This document shows, in pieces, positions 1 to 13,200 of a stretch of 64,000 nt of DNA; the stretch's first letter is position 1; each line of letters starts with the position of its first letter. Location: assembly GCF_030445035.2 (NCBI RefSeq), contig NC_080690.1:32452796-32516795 (forward strand), in the 5' to 3' direction. The DNA comes from Dasypus novemcinctus (lineage: Eukaryota > Chordata > Mammalia > Cingulata > Dasypodidae). The position numbers and the translations under genes were made by a program. The notes under the pieces were generated by a model. That model had not been told where the DNA came from and did no database searches. It worked only from the letters and a program-made list of their open reading frames with translations.

Positions 1-157
1 TATTTCAAAACATCTGATATCTTATGTGGTTGAAAGACATAGTTTAGTGCTTTAGCTAATTTTGCAAGGAGTCTACATGTATAATATGATTCCCAGAAAC
101 AACCTTATTTTATTATATTGTAATTCTATACTCTTCACATCCTATTGATTGACTTAG

Positions 158-3100
158 GTTGAAGAACTAAAGGAAACTGTGAAAGAAGAATTTATGCCTT
201 GGGTTTCACAATATCTGGTGATGAAAAGAGTCAGTATTGAGCCAAACTTTCACAGCCTGTATTCAAATTTTCTTGACACACTGAAGAATCCTGAATTTAA
301 TAAGATGGTTCTGAATGAAACTTACAGAAACATTAAAGTAAGTTGTTGGTTCTTGTGTTTCCTTTCTCTTTGAATGTGGAAATATTTGGTAATATACGTA
401 GATTTGGGGGTTTAGGGGTCTGTTTTTCCCCATATTTTGTTTTCTGTAATGTTGTTTTGCCTGTATCTTGCTATTTTTCCTTATGTGTTGTTTTTCCGTA
501 TATGTATATGTACTAGGTTTTTTCAAATATAGAACTAAGTTTAATGAATTTAATCTTATAGACATATCCTTTATTTTGAAAATAACAAAAATAATTACTC
601 TTTTCATCATTCCATGTATGGTTTTATACCTTTACCACCCATTTTTCATATGCAATAGTATTACTTTGCATATTCTAAAAATACATGTATAGTATTACCT
701 CTGTGTCTTTTTAACTTGCTTTTTGCCCTTCTGATTATTGCTTGTATATTCTCTTAACTCTAGTCCCTCTATTTTTTTAAGTAGATTTATAGAAACCCAC
801 TGTGAATATATTATATTTGATATTTAGGTTGTTGATAACTTTATTACAATGTTGCAGGTTATGTTTTCAATTGGGTCTTCTAGTACTCAAGTGTCAGATA
901 TCCCTAGACTCTAGACCTATTTTTAGAATTGCTATTGTCTAGGATTCTGAACAGTTTATTTTAAGGTCATACTGTTTCTATGAGCCTGATCCATAAAATT
1001 CAAGTATTTTAATCTCCAAACTGTGACTTATTTCTTAGGAGGAATAACTTTTAGAGAAAACAGTGTGAACCATCATAAGGTTGTGACAGTTCTTTCCTGA
1101 GGAACTTGGGACATTGGCTGGAAGCCAGCACTATATTTAAACCTATGGATGGGAATTTTCCCCATTCTTGGTTACGCTGTAGTGCAAAAGAATTCCTTGG
1201 CTCTTTCCATTGCACAGCTGACTATGTGCCATTCTGCTGTTGCTCTTTGGAGTTAAGGAACACAACTATATTCAGCTTTTATTATCTGATTTGATACCAA
1301 GGATGATTTGGATACATGAAATTTTCCAGGTACTCTGGAGCAAAATTTCAAGATCCTTTTTAAACAAAAAATTTAAATATAGCCATAAATAAGAGGTGTT
1401 ACACAGCAGATGGATGTTTCTGTGCATGCGTGTGTGTGTTTGTGTGTGTGTATGCACCAAAGCACTCTCCTTTGATAGTTATGTCCCCCCTTAGGAAAGC
1501 AAGAAGTGGAGAATTATGAGAAATAATGTAAAGCAAATTCTTTTAATAAAATAGATTGGGTTTTCTTGAAGTATGAAAAGAAGTATGTAGGCAATATTAT
1601 ACCTGTTGTCTTAATTTTCTCTAGAGATGTTTAATGACCAGGATAATGCATAAGATTGTAAGAGGTGGCTTTGGTTACATTCTTCTATATTCCTGCTTCC
1701 TTGAAAGACTTAGAAGCATAGTTGTAGTTTGAATTGAATTTTGTCTTTAATAGATTTTAATTTAGGTGTCTTCGTCAAACTTAGCTAAAGTTTTCATAGT
1801 CTAATACCTGTCCATTGTAAAATACCTGACACTTTTAACTTATGTTTAGTTTTTTGAATTTTATGCCATGTCTTTGTATTACCTATTTCAAAAACTAAAT
1901 GTAAAAACTTTTTAAAGATAAAAGGTGTTATTTTTGGGTAACCAACATAGACCTTTTAAAAATGATGTTACTGTTGAATAATATACTTTTAGGGCATGAT
2001 CTCTCAGAACTGATGATTTGTTGGGTAGCATGCTTTTATCTTTAAAGTAGGATAATGGAATTCTCAAACTTTTAGTTGAGAATTTTCTTTTATAAGCACA
2101 TTCTCATACTTTTAATCCTTCACTATTTTAGGTGCTCCTGACCTCTGATAAAGCTGCAGCCAATTTCTCAGATCGTTCTTTGCTGAAGAACTTGGGACAT
2201 TGGCTAGGAATGATTACACTAGCTAAAAATAAACCCATCTTACACACTGTGAGTTTTGGCTAAAAGTTCATGTAAAATTTGAGAATGTTATGTCTAATTA
2301 TGTCTAAAAGTCTTGACTTTTTTTCTAGGACTTGGATGTAAAGTCTTTGCTGCTAGAGGCGTATGTTAAAGGACAGCAAGAATTGCTCTATGTAGTGCCC
2401 TTTGTTGCCAAAGTCTTAGAGTCTAGTATTCGTAGTGTGGTGAGTAGATTTTAATACTTTATTGATGGCTAATTTGCAAGAGTTGGTTTGTTTCAGTACA
2501 AGGTCATGAGTTTATATCCTTAGTTCTTACGAACACAGACCTTGTTCAGTTATTCCCTTTTCCTCCATGGAACTTGGATTTCCAGTTTGTGAGCCTAGGT
2601 GAAATTAAAGGACTGATTGTAATGTGTGGCTTTCATTTTGGTGCTTTTTATGAACTACAATACAGATGGAAATGCTAAAGTATTTGTTATGGCCAGATAA
2701 ATAGAAGTGCTTAACTGTTTTAAACAATCAATTAAAAGGTGATTTTGGGGCAGCTTAATATAGTAACTTTTCTTTAGGTTTTTAGACCACCAAACCCCTG
2801 GACTATGGCAATTATGAATGTATTAGCTGAGCTACATCAGGAACATGACTTAAAGGTAAATTTGTTGCTTCTTTAACCCTTGAAAAATTCTCTGCCTTCA
2901 AATTATTTAAATTTACAGTAAATGTGGGGAAGCACCACAACAGTTAGTTTTAGAATAGTGAATATTATGACTAAATCTAAAATTTTTCTCTGTCAATTCT
3001 AATCAAATATTGAAATTATGCAGTTAAACTTGAAGTTTGAGATCGAGGTTCTCTGCAAGAACCTTGCTTTAGACATCAATGAGCTAAAACCTGGAAACCT

Positions 3101-4233
3101 CCTAAAGGATAAAGATCGCTTAAAGAATTTAGATGAGCAGCTCTCTGCTCCAAAGAAAGATGTGAAGCAGCCAGAAGAACTTCCTCCCATCACAACCACA
3201 AGTAAGTGTGATAATTCCCTCTACTTACCAGAATGTTATCTGAAGTGGTACATCTCCATGTATATAGTAGGTTATAGTTGTTCATATAATGTGGTACTAA
3301 AACTAGTGTAACTTTCAGGTGAGCCTTTTAAATTATTAAGGAAAAGTTAGTGACTTAACAGGTTTTGTTCTTAATCCTAGTGGAATTCATTCTGACAATA
3401 CATATGGTATACATACCTAAATGTGATTAGTCCACTGTTTTTCATATCCCAACTAGGCAGATTTTTTTTTTTTTTTTTTAGGTACTTGGTATTGGTACTC
3501 ATATGTGGCAAGCTGGCACACAACTACTAAGCCACACTGGTTCCCCCAGAATTCTCTCTAAGTTATTTGAGGGTTCAGAAACCAATTACATGACATGGGG
3601 ATGGGCAGACCACGTAGACCTATAAGGATATTAGAGTAGTTGAAGGGGATCAAGAGGACTGGAGGTGTGGGGTGGAGATGTATTGAACAATTGGCAGGTA
3701 TGGCTCTAATACATCAGCTTTTCTTTCTATCCTAACCTTTAGTAGCTAAGAATCCCCAAGTAAAACCAGGGGACAATATAGGTTGAAAATCGATTTTTGT
3801 AATATAGAATAATTTCACAAGGCCTACGACTGCCCATGTGGCATGACCCCTCATTGATTTCTTTGCTCTGGACCACTACCACAGACATAGTTTTTCATTC
3901 TTTGTTCTAATATCAGTTCTATAATACCAGAATTTCCCTTGTGATCATTCAAGGTGGGAAATACGTAGCCTGAGATACCACCCCCAACCTGCTCCAGTAT
4001 TAGTCTAGTTTACATTAGATAATGACCATAGATATCCAGTTAATTTTTTAGTAAAGCCAAGAAATGCCCTCATTTCAGCTCATTTTACCACTTTACATCT
4101 AGCAACTTCTACAACACCAGCTACCAGCACCACCTGTACAGCCACGGTTCCACCACAGCCACAGTACAGCTACCATGACATCAATGTCTATTCTCTCGCC
4201 GGCCTGGCACCACACATTACTCTAAACCCAACA
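158..4233 (+). CDS. CNOT1: CNOT1 exons for the MIF4G domain and Thr-rich linker
   Basis: Exons are 158-337, 2132-2248, 2329-2439, 2778-2855, 3024-3201 and 4103-4233. They encode roughly residues 1115-1379. By homology this is most of the middle MIF4G domain, the HEAT-repeat platform that binds the CNOT7/CNOT8 deadenylases and the helicase DDX6. Visible landmarks include [25 protein letters not shown] and [10 protein letters not shown]. The last two exons encode a charged segment and then a Thr/Ser/Pro/Gln-rich linker (ITTTTTSTTP...), which is disordered in the family. The first five splice junctions preserve full codons except the 3201/4103 junction, which splits a Thr codon 1+2. Confidence 0.95.
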
Positions 4234-7200
4234 GTAAGTAAACACCACCATGTTCTCCAAGTTTGTGATACGATGAACTGCTTACTCTTTAAACTGTTTC
4301 TCTTTACTCTTTCCTGTGGATTTTGTTGCAGAGAGCAGGGATCAGGTATTGCTATGTAATACAGTTGGGAGTGTTTTCCTCTTTAAAAGTAGTCACTGTG
4401 ACTAAACTTCATTTATATTGGTTCCTCATATCCAGATAGCAGACAGCTTCAGTGGACATTTTAAAATGCTCATTATTTGAAGCAGTAATATTTTTTGTAA
4501 GAAGCCTTTTTTCCATAAACTTGATTTTTTTTTGCATTTTGCAAAGCCAATAGAGAAACTGTTTTCTTTAAGGAGGACTTGAGCCATAAATGTGAACGTA
4601 ACAGGTCATGTATTTATGAACAGGTAATGCATCTGGTAAAGAACAGTTTATCCATTGAATGTGGAATTTTTTTTTTTAAATGAAGGACATCCGTCATTCT
4701 GTATCTCACAGATTATTATACTGAGTACTTTTCCTTCTCATTATTATTTTAAGTAGAAATTAGCAGGTATTGGTTAAACCTTGAATTAATTCCAAAGTCA
4801 TGAGTGGGGTGGGGTGGTGCTCCTGATAGAAACAGGTTGTCTTACTTAAGCTGTTGATTTGACTTGTTTTTCCCCACTTAGATTCCCTTGTTTCAGGCCC
4901 ATCCACAGTTGAAGCAGTGTGTGCGACAAGCAATAGAACGAGCTGTCCAGGAGTTAGTCCATCCTGTGGTGGATCGTTCAATTAAGATTGCTATGACTAC
5001 TTGTGAGCAGATAGTCAGGAAGGATTTTGCTCTGGATTCTGAGGAATCTCGAATGCGTATAGCAGCTCATCACATGATGCGGAACTTGACAGCTGGAATG
5101 GCCATGATTACTTGCAGGGAACCTTTACTCATGAGCATATCTACCAATCTGAAAAACAGTTTTGCCTCAGCCCTACGAGTAAGTTATTTCCTTGCTAGTG
5201 TAAAATTTACTAGTGTTTTTCTGTTAGATCTTTTCTTTGCCTGTAGCAGTGGACATTACCATTCATTCTATTAGGTTGGTGCAAAATGAATTGCGGTTTC
5301 GGACAGTAAATTTTAAATCATAACTGAGCTCAAGTACATCTTTATTATTCAAAATAGGAACTGTTAAAATCAACACATTTTTGCCAGTGAGAAATAAGTT
5401 TGTTCCTGTTGTGTAAAAATCCATGCTTTGGGATTCGACAAACTCTTGGAAAGCATCTTCTGCATCCTCCTGGGTTTGGAAGTGTTTTCCCTGTAAAAAG
5501 TGTTGAGATGCTTGAAGAAGTGGTAGTCAGTTGGAGAGAGAAAGGTTAGGTGAATATGGTAGATGAGGCAAAATTTCGTAAGCTCAATTCGTTCAAGTTT
5601 TTGAAGCGTTGGTTGTATGACATGAGAATTGGGCTCTTTCTGCTGACCAGTGCCAGCTGCAGGCATTGCAGTTTTTGGTGCATCTCATCGATTTGCTGAG
5701 CATACTTCTCAGATGTATTGGGTTTCACCGGGATTCACGAAGCTGTAGTGGAACAGACTGACAGCAGACCACGAAACAGTGACCATGACCTTTTTGGTGT
5801 GGGCTTGGCTTTGGGAAGTGCTTTGGAGCTTCTTCATGGTCCAACCATTGAGGTAATTGCAGGTTGTCATATAAAATTTTCAGTCAGCTCATGAGGCACT
5901 TACTTATTGAGCTTTTTCACTTTTCCACTTAACTCCAAATGCTGAACGACCTTAGAATGGTCGGCGTTGGGCACTTACTTATTGAGCTTTTACACCTTTC
6001 CAATTAGCTCCAAATGCTGAATGACCTTAGAATGGTCAATGTTGAGTTCTTCGGCAACTTCTCAAGTCATTTAACAGAATCAGCTTTGATGATTGCTTTC
6101 AAGGGTTGTTGCCAACTTCCGATGGCCAGCCACTACATTCTGCACCTTAAAGGTTCTTGTCTCCTTTGCAAAACTTCTTGAACCACCAAGTTCCTAGGCC
6201 AAATGCCTGGTTGATGTTGCAAGTTGTCTCCTTAGCTTTATGACCCATTTTGAACTCAAATAAGAAAACTGGTTGAATTTGCTTTATTTAAGAATGTATA
6301 CCAGGAAGCGGATTTAGCTCACCTGATAGAGTGTACGCCTTCCACATGGGAGGTCCAGGGTTCAAACCCAGGGCCTCCTGGCCCCTGTGGTAAGCTGACC
6401 CACACACTGTACTGACATGCACAGGGCATGCTGTGCCATGCAGGGGCGTCCCCCGTGTAGGGGAGCTCCATGCACAAGGAGCGCACCCTGTAAGGAGAGC
6501 TGCCCTGTACAAAAAAAGCACAGCCTGCCCAGGAGTGGCACCACACACGTGGAGAGCTGATGCAGCAAGATGATGCAATAAAAAGAGACATAGATTCTTG
6601 GTGATGCTGACAAGAATCCAAGTGGACACAGAAGAACATGCACAGCGAATGGACACAGAGCAGACAACAGGGGAACAGGGGGGAGAAATAAAAAATCTTT
6701 AAAAAGATTGTATGCCAATATCAAACAGCATATTTCAACAATGCAAAACTGCAATCACTTTTGTACCAACCAAATAATCACCATGTTAGTTAATGACTTT
6801 TTTAGATTTTAAATTCTGTGAGGTGAAGAATTATGCATATTTTTTGCCCTCTTTTGTATCCCTAATATAGTGTTTGCTGGATAGCAGATATCCAAATATT
6901 TGCTGGTCTGAAGAAATGAAGGGCTTGTAAAATAAATGCAGTAAGCCAATAATTTCCATTCTGTTAGCCATATAAGACTTTCGATTAAAACAGTTGGAAT
7001 AGGACATTGAAAATGATTTAAAGTGATTTTATATATAAAACCAGAAGTACATATTGTTTCTTTAAATAACACATATATTGGTTCTGTGTCTCAGGTATCA
7101 TGGTTCATAAGGCCTTCATTTACAGGTTTTCTTATTGTTCATCATCATTAACAAAAACCTGATAAGATGCTTAGGGCAAGTGGTATTCTCATCTTACAGA

Positions 7201-10200
7201 TTAAGAAACTGATTGTTAGACTATTTTGAGGTCACAGCTAATGAGATGGAATTAGAGCCAGAACTTAAACTCTTTTAACTGATGCTTTTTCTACTATCCT
7301 ATGCTATCTAGCTCTCAGTCTATGAACAGAACACTTTGTATTTTTCTTTCTTTCTTTTTTATAAATAGACTGCATCCCCACAGCAAAGGGAAATGATGGA
7401 TCAGGCAGCTGCTCAGTTAGCTCAGGACAATTGTGAATTAGCTTGCTGCTTTATTCAGAAGACTGCAGTAGAAAAAGCAGGCCCTGAGATGGACAAGAGA
7501 TTAGCAACTGTAAGTTTTTAGCACTTGCCTTTTTAAGTTTTTTTTTTTTTTCCTTTCTCTCTTAGGCAAAGTATCTCATAACAAGAACCTCAGTGACTTC
7601 TTTTGTTTGCAGGAATTTGAGCTGAGAAAACATGCTAGGCAAGAAGGGCGCAGGTACTGTGATCCTGTTGTGTTAACCTACCAAGCTGAGCGGATGCCAG
7701 AGCAAATCAGGCTGAAAGTGAGAATTGTGGCGTGCACGTGCTCTCTTTGTCCCCACACTATCCTCGTTTTCCTTATCTTGTTGCTTGAATGCCTCGCCAG
7801 GAGTAGTAGGACAAGCATGGCTAAATGTTTCTGAGAAAGTGTTTCATCTCAGTAACATTTTACTTTTACTTTAAAGGTTCCTATGGATCAGATATGGAAA
7901 TAGATTAGATATTCCCTTAATGTTGATGAAGTGCTACTGTGTAGAGTTCATAGGTCTGTTAGCTTTTATGTTTCCCAACTTGGGCTTCCTTAATCGTATT
8001 TTCTGGTATTTTAATTTTTATTGCTAGTTGCTTATTGGTCCAAACAGAACACTGCAAAATTTGATGATTTGTCCAAGCACTAAAAGAGAATTGTAGTAGC
8101 ATGGTCCTACTTGAGGCATTTTCCAATGGAAAAACTCTTTAATTTATAAATGAAGACGACTCTGGCAGGATTCAGGGCAATGGGAAACCCTCTTTCTGAA
8201 CTGTTTGTATGTATGTGCTGCAACTTGTGTGCTCAATCATACTGTTATGGTTCACTCCTGTGATTACCCCAAGCAAACTTTCCACTTTAAAAAAGTTTCC
8301 TTTGATTGTAGAGTGGGTACTGTCAAACCAGATTTTCTTTCTCCAAGGTTGGTGGTGTGGACCCAAAACAATTGGCTGTTTATGAAGAGTTTGCACGCAA
8401 TGTGCCTGGGTTCTTACCTACGAATGATTTAAGTCAACCCACAGGATTTTTAGCTCAGCCCATGAAGGTAAATATTTGCTTTGGATTAAGTCGAGGATTT
8501 TGCAGTCTTAAGTTGAATGTTTTTGCCAATTAATGTATAACTTGCTTCCTGTACCTTAAGTTACAAGAATAAAATGCCCGCAGTTGTCGAGTGTAGGTGT
8601 TTTTGTGTCAAGCCATGATAGTATACAGGGCTTTTTTTTTTTTTTTTTAATCCATGAGGTTCATTTTTTTTTCACACTTGGTTTAGTAAGGAATTTGCAG
8701 GGTGACCTCATGGTTCCCTTCCCACCCCCCCTTTTTTTTTTTAAGGATTAAAAAATTGTTTTTGAAACTACAGTAAAGTGGAAAGTATAGGGGAAAAAAT
8801 ATTCCCTTGAGCCATTTGAGAGTAAGTTGTTTACCTGATGTCCTTATCACCCCTGAATCCTACATGTTCTATCCTATATAGCTATGATAAAACCATTGAA
8901 ATCAGTAAATTAACACAGATATATTGCTACTGTCATATCCTTAGACCTCATTCACCTTTCACCAAGTGTCCAATAATGTCTTTTATAGTGAAAGGACCTA
9001 GTTCAGAATCACATTTTATTTAATTGTTCAAAATCTCCCTCAGTTCAGTTTGGAATAGCTTGTCATCTTTAATGGTCTTACACTGAAGTTTACAGGCCAC
9101 CTGTTTCTAGAATGGCCTGATGGGGCTTTGTCTGACGTTTTCTTATGGCTAGATTAAGGTAATATTTCTTTGATAGAAATATTACATAAGTAATGCTGTG
9201 TGCCTTTTTTTTTTTCTTTTCATTTTTCAAAGATCCTTAGATTACATAAATGTTACAGAGAATATATAGGGAATTCCCATATGCCCTGCTTCCCACACTT
9301 CCCACATTTTCCCAGATTAGCAACATCTTTTGTTAGTGTGGTACATCCATTGCAATTGATAAATACATTTTGGAGCATTGCCACTAAACATGGATTATAG
9401 TTTACACTCTCTTCCACTCAGTTCTGTAAGTTATGGCAGGATATATAATGGCTTATATCTGTTGTTGTGATGCCATTCATGAATGCTGTGTTCTTATATC
9501 CTGTCAGGCCTTGACAGTTGGGCTGAGAGGACTATATTTCCCATGGTACAGAAAACTTCCTTTCTCCTTCAGATTGTAAGCTCTTACTAGATGTTGCAAA
9601 TGGTGCTGCCCTCAGTCTGTCCCATTACTGGTGGTGATGTTTTTGATAACTCAGGGTGGTCTGTGCCACACTTTCCACTGTCAAGTGAAATACCTTTTAC
9701 CTCATGTCTTTCTTGCACCATCCCCACCTAAGTTAGGACTGCATAGTTTAGGGGAGGACTAGTGAAATAACCTTACCATGTTGTTTTTGGTTTTGTTTTT
9801 TTGTGTGTTTTATAAGAAAGAAAATACAGGAATAAACATACTACTAGATTCTTGTTTGCTACATAAGCCAGTAAAAATCCTCAAACATTTTTATTTAACC
9901 CTCTTTGGTTGTTTTTGTCTCTAAAACAGCAAGCTTGGGCAACAGATGATGTAGCTCAAATTTATGATAAGTGCATCACAGAACTGGAGCAGCATCTGCA
10001 TGCCATCCCACCAACTTTGGCCATGAACCCTCAAGCTCAAGCTCTTCGAAGTCTCTTGGAGGTTGTAGTATTATCTCGAAACTCTCGGGATGCCATAGCT
10101 GCTCTTGGATTGCTTCAGAAGGTTGGTTCTTAAGCTAATGCTTTTACAAGAAGGTAGCTTTTATAAACATCTAATGACTTGTACCATCATCCGCATTTTT

Positions 10201-13200
10201 ATGCAGTTATGTTTATGATATTAAAAATTAAAGCAAACTCTGCTTATATAAACAGGTGATTGTCTCCAGAGTAGAATGTAGTTATGATGGTTATGAATGT
10301 GAAATCTTTTTTGTTAAGGAAAGATTTCCTGGAAATATGATTACTGAAGAGAATTTCAAAGATTGCCTTTCAGTTGTGAAAGACAGGTTGGACAAATTGA
10401 TCTAAGTACTGGGGTAATGTTGGGAGTTTGGATTTTGACTATGTAGGTGGGGACAGAGGAACCTTTTATGTCTATGAAGAGCACAGAGTGAGCATGAACT
10501 AAATAGACCTATGGATAGTTAGTGTGTTAGGCAAGTGCAAAAGGATATTTGGAGGGTGGAGAGCTTGTTAACTTGAGGCTTAGGAAGTATGTTATAGTTT
10601 CTTTTGAGATTTGATTTCTGGCTTTAACTGTTGGGGTGTGTCCTACATTTTTCATGTTTCTGAACACTTTTTCTCCCATAGGCTGTAGAGGGCTTATTAG
10701 ACGCCACAAGTGGTGCTGATGCTGACCTACTGCTGCGTTACAGGGAGTGCCACCTCTTGGTTCTAAAAGCTCTACAGGATGGCCGGGCATATGGGTCTCC
10801 GTGGTGTAACAAACAGATCACAAGGTCAGTGGCCCCCTCAGAATAATAGTAATTATTAGGTCTGCTTTTTGATATTTATGACCCTATTTATGTCCAGAGG
10901 TTTCTAATTTTTCTAGAAGGTAAATGGGATATTTAGAATTCTTAATTCTAGTGGTGAGAATTGTTGAATCCTTGTCCTTTTTACAAGTGGTACCCACCTT
11001 TTCCCATGATGGAACTGAAAGCTCTTAATATCTTGCTTTGGGGATTAAATTATAGGTCATTTGTTTTAAAAGGTTTCAGTGATTGCACAGCTGTGGTAAT
11101 CAATATTTTAATGTCTCAGTTGGAATCCTCTGTTTTCTAGGCTTTGAGAGCAAAGCCTGGGTTTAATACCAGGTTGCTTGTTCTACTTCATTACTGATCA
11201 TTTTGAAACTTGGATAGTGACTTGTAATTGGCTCTTAAGATGTCCTAAAGTTAGAACAAATTTTCATTGATTAAAACAGAGCCTTTATTTTACCTGTTAC
11301 AGAATGTGAATACAGAAATATTGACTTTTTTCTAGGTGCCTAATTGAATGTCGGGATGAATATAAATATAATGTGGAGGCTGTGGAGTTGCTAATTCGCA
11401 ATCATCTGGTTAATATGCAACAGTATGATCTTCACCTAGCTCAGGTATGGAAAAAATTTACTTGAATAGAAATAGGGACTCTGTTAATTGGAAAGTGTGT
11501 GTGTTTGCTGTGTTGGACTCTGTTAATTGGAAAGTGTGTGTGTTTGCTGTGTTGTTGTTCTTATGTTTTGCATTCTTTGTTGCCAGTCAATGGAGAATGG
11601 TTTAAACTACATGGCTGTGGCATTTGCTATGCAATTGGTAAAAATTCTGCTGGTGGATGAAAGGAGTGTTGCCCATGTTACTGAGGCAGATCTGTTCCAC
11701 ACCATTGAAACCCTCATGAGGATTAATGCTCATTCCAGAGGCAATGCTCCAGAAGGGTAAGGATGAACTGCTTTGGGGCCCCTGTATATTCAGCAGCCGC
11801 CTAGGAAGAGCTTTAGAAATGCATGTGCAGACTCGTACTAATGATACATTTTATAACTGCCTTATCTACAACATATGGGAAGCTTTTAGTGAGGTATATA
11901 TAATATTGGCCCCTGAAGTATGGAAGTTTAACTAACTGCCAAACCTACTTGCTGTGCAGTCCATGCAATACTAGATGGCACCAGGGGTCTGTGTGTAAGC
12001 CCTGGCTCTGCTACTTAAAACCTCTGAATTTATGCAAGTGACTTAACCTCCCTAAGCCTCGGGTTTTTGTGTGTGTGTGTGTGGTTTTTTTTTTTTGTTT
12101 TTTTGTTTTTTTTTTGAAGAAATGATACCTCAGAAAACTGTTGAGGATTAAGAGAAATCACATAAAGAAAACATGGCACATAGTAGGCCCTTAGTGACTA
12201 TTTCTTGACTGAACATCAAAGCTCAATGGGCAATTTTTTTGGTCAAGAACTCTTAACAGAGATCAGTCATTTGCATAATGTCTTCATAAGCAGGCATGAA
12301 GAGACCATAGGAACAGCAAAGCACAAGGATAGTTATGTGTAAATATGGAAATGATAAAGTGAAGTAACCTGCATCCTTGTGGTTTCTACTAAATCAGCAG
12401 ATTGCCCAACTGTATGTCTATGAAATCACAACCATGAGTAGACTGATTTTCATTCTGGATTTATTGTATTAGATTGCCCCAGCTGATGGAAGTAGTGCGA
12501 TCCAACTATGAAGCTATGATTGATCGTGCTCATGGAGGCCCTAACTTTATGATGCATTCTGGGATCTCTCAAGCCTCAGAGTATGATGATCCTCCAGGCC
12601 TGAGGGAAAAGGCAGAGTATCTTCTGAGGGAATGGGTGAATCTCTACCATTCAGCAGCAGCTGGCCGTGACAGTACCAAAGCTTTCTCTGCGTTTGTTGG
12701 ACAGGTAGAGCTTTTGGAAAGAAAGGTGCTTTTTATTCAACATAAGTAGGGTGTGATGCCTCCAATATTAAAGCTCAGTATTATGTACCTGTGGTCAGAC
12801 AGTTACCTCCATACTCATGCAAACTGAAAATGTCATCATTGCACTGTTCAAATTGATATGTTTCCTCATTGTTGATTACTAAAGAGTAAAGTCAACATTC
12901 CCCACCTCCTTTAGTTCTGTTTATTCCATCAGTGTTGTCCCATTTCATTAGTCACAGCTACCAATTATACTGGGTCAGATAATGAATAACAGTTGCCGAA
13001 AGAATATGATAATTTTACTAGCTTGATCATCGGCAGTGATAGGTTATGGGCTAATAAGTAAAATTCTTATACTATTTCATGTTAAAAAAAATCAGAAAAC
13101 AAAAACATAAGATTTAAATGGTAGAGCATTTTATTGTATTTTCTAAGTTAAGCTTATCTTTCTAAAATTTATTGACATGTCCTTCTGGGAAATACCTTGA

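Larger units (their letters stand above)
5271..6774 (-). mobile_element. Degenerate mariner transposon (Hsmar1-like), split by a SINE
   Basis: The ends form mariner terminal inverted repeats: TTAGGTTGGTGCAAAA at 5271 and the complement of a TTGGTACAAAAGTGATTG end near 6774. Both are flanked by TA. The minus strand carries broken mariner transposase frames with recognisable pieces ([33 protein letters not shown]-like), interrupted by stops and frameshifts, so no enzyme can be made. It is inserted in the intron 5179-7368. A 75-bp segment is tandemly repeated within it at 5896-5970 and 5971-6045, and a DAS SINE sits at 6304-6703. The assignment to the Hsmar1 branch is from memory of SETMAR-type transposase. 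Confidence 0.85.

Noticed and set aside
6288..6754. Three overlapping minus-strand frames near 6.3-6.8 kb
   Set aside because: They translate the body of a DAS SINE.
5271..6774. A working mariner transposase gene
   Set aside because: Stops, frameshifts, a 75-bp duplication and a SINE break the frame.
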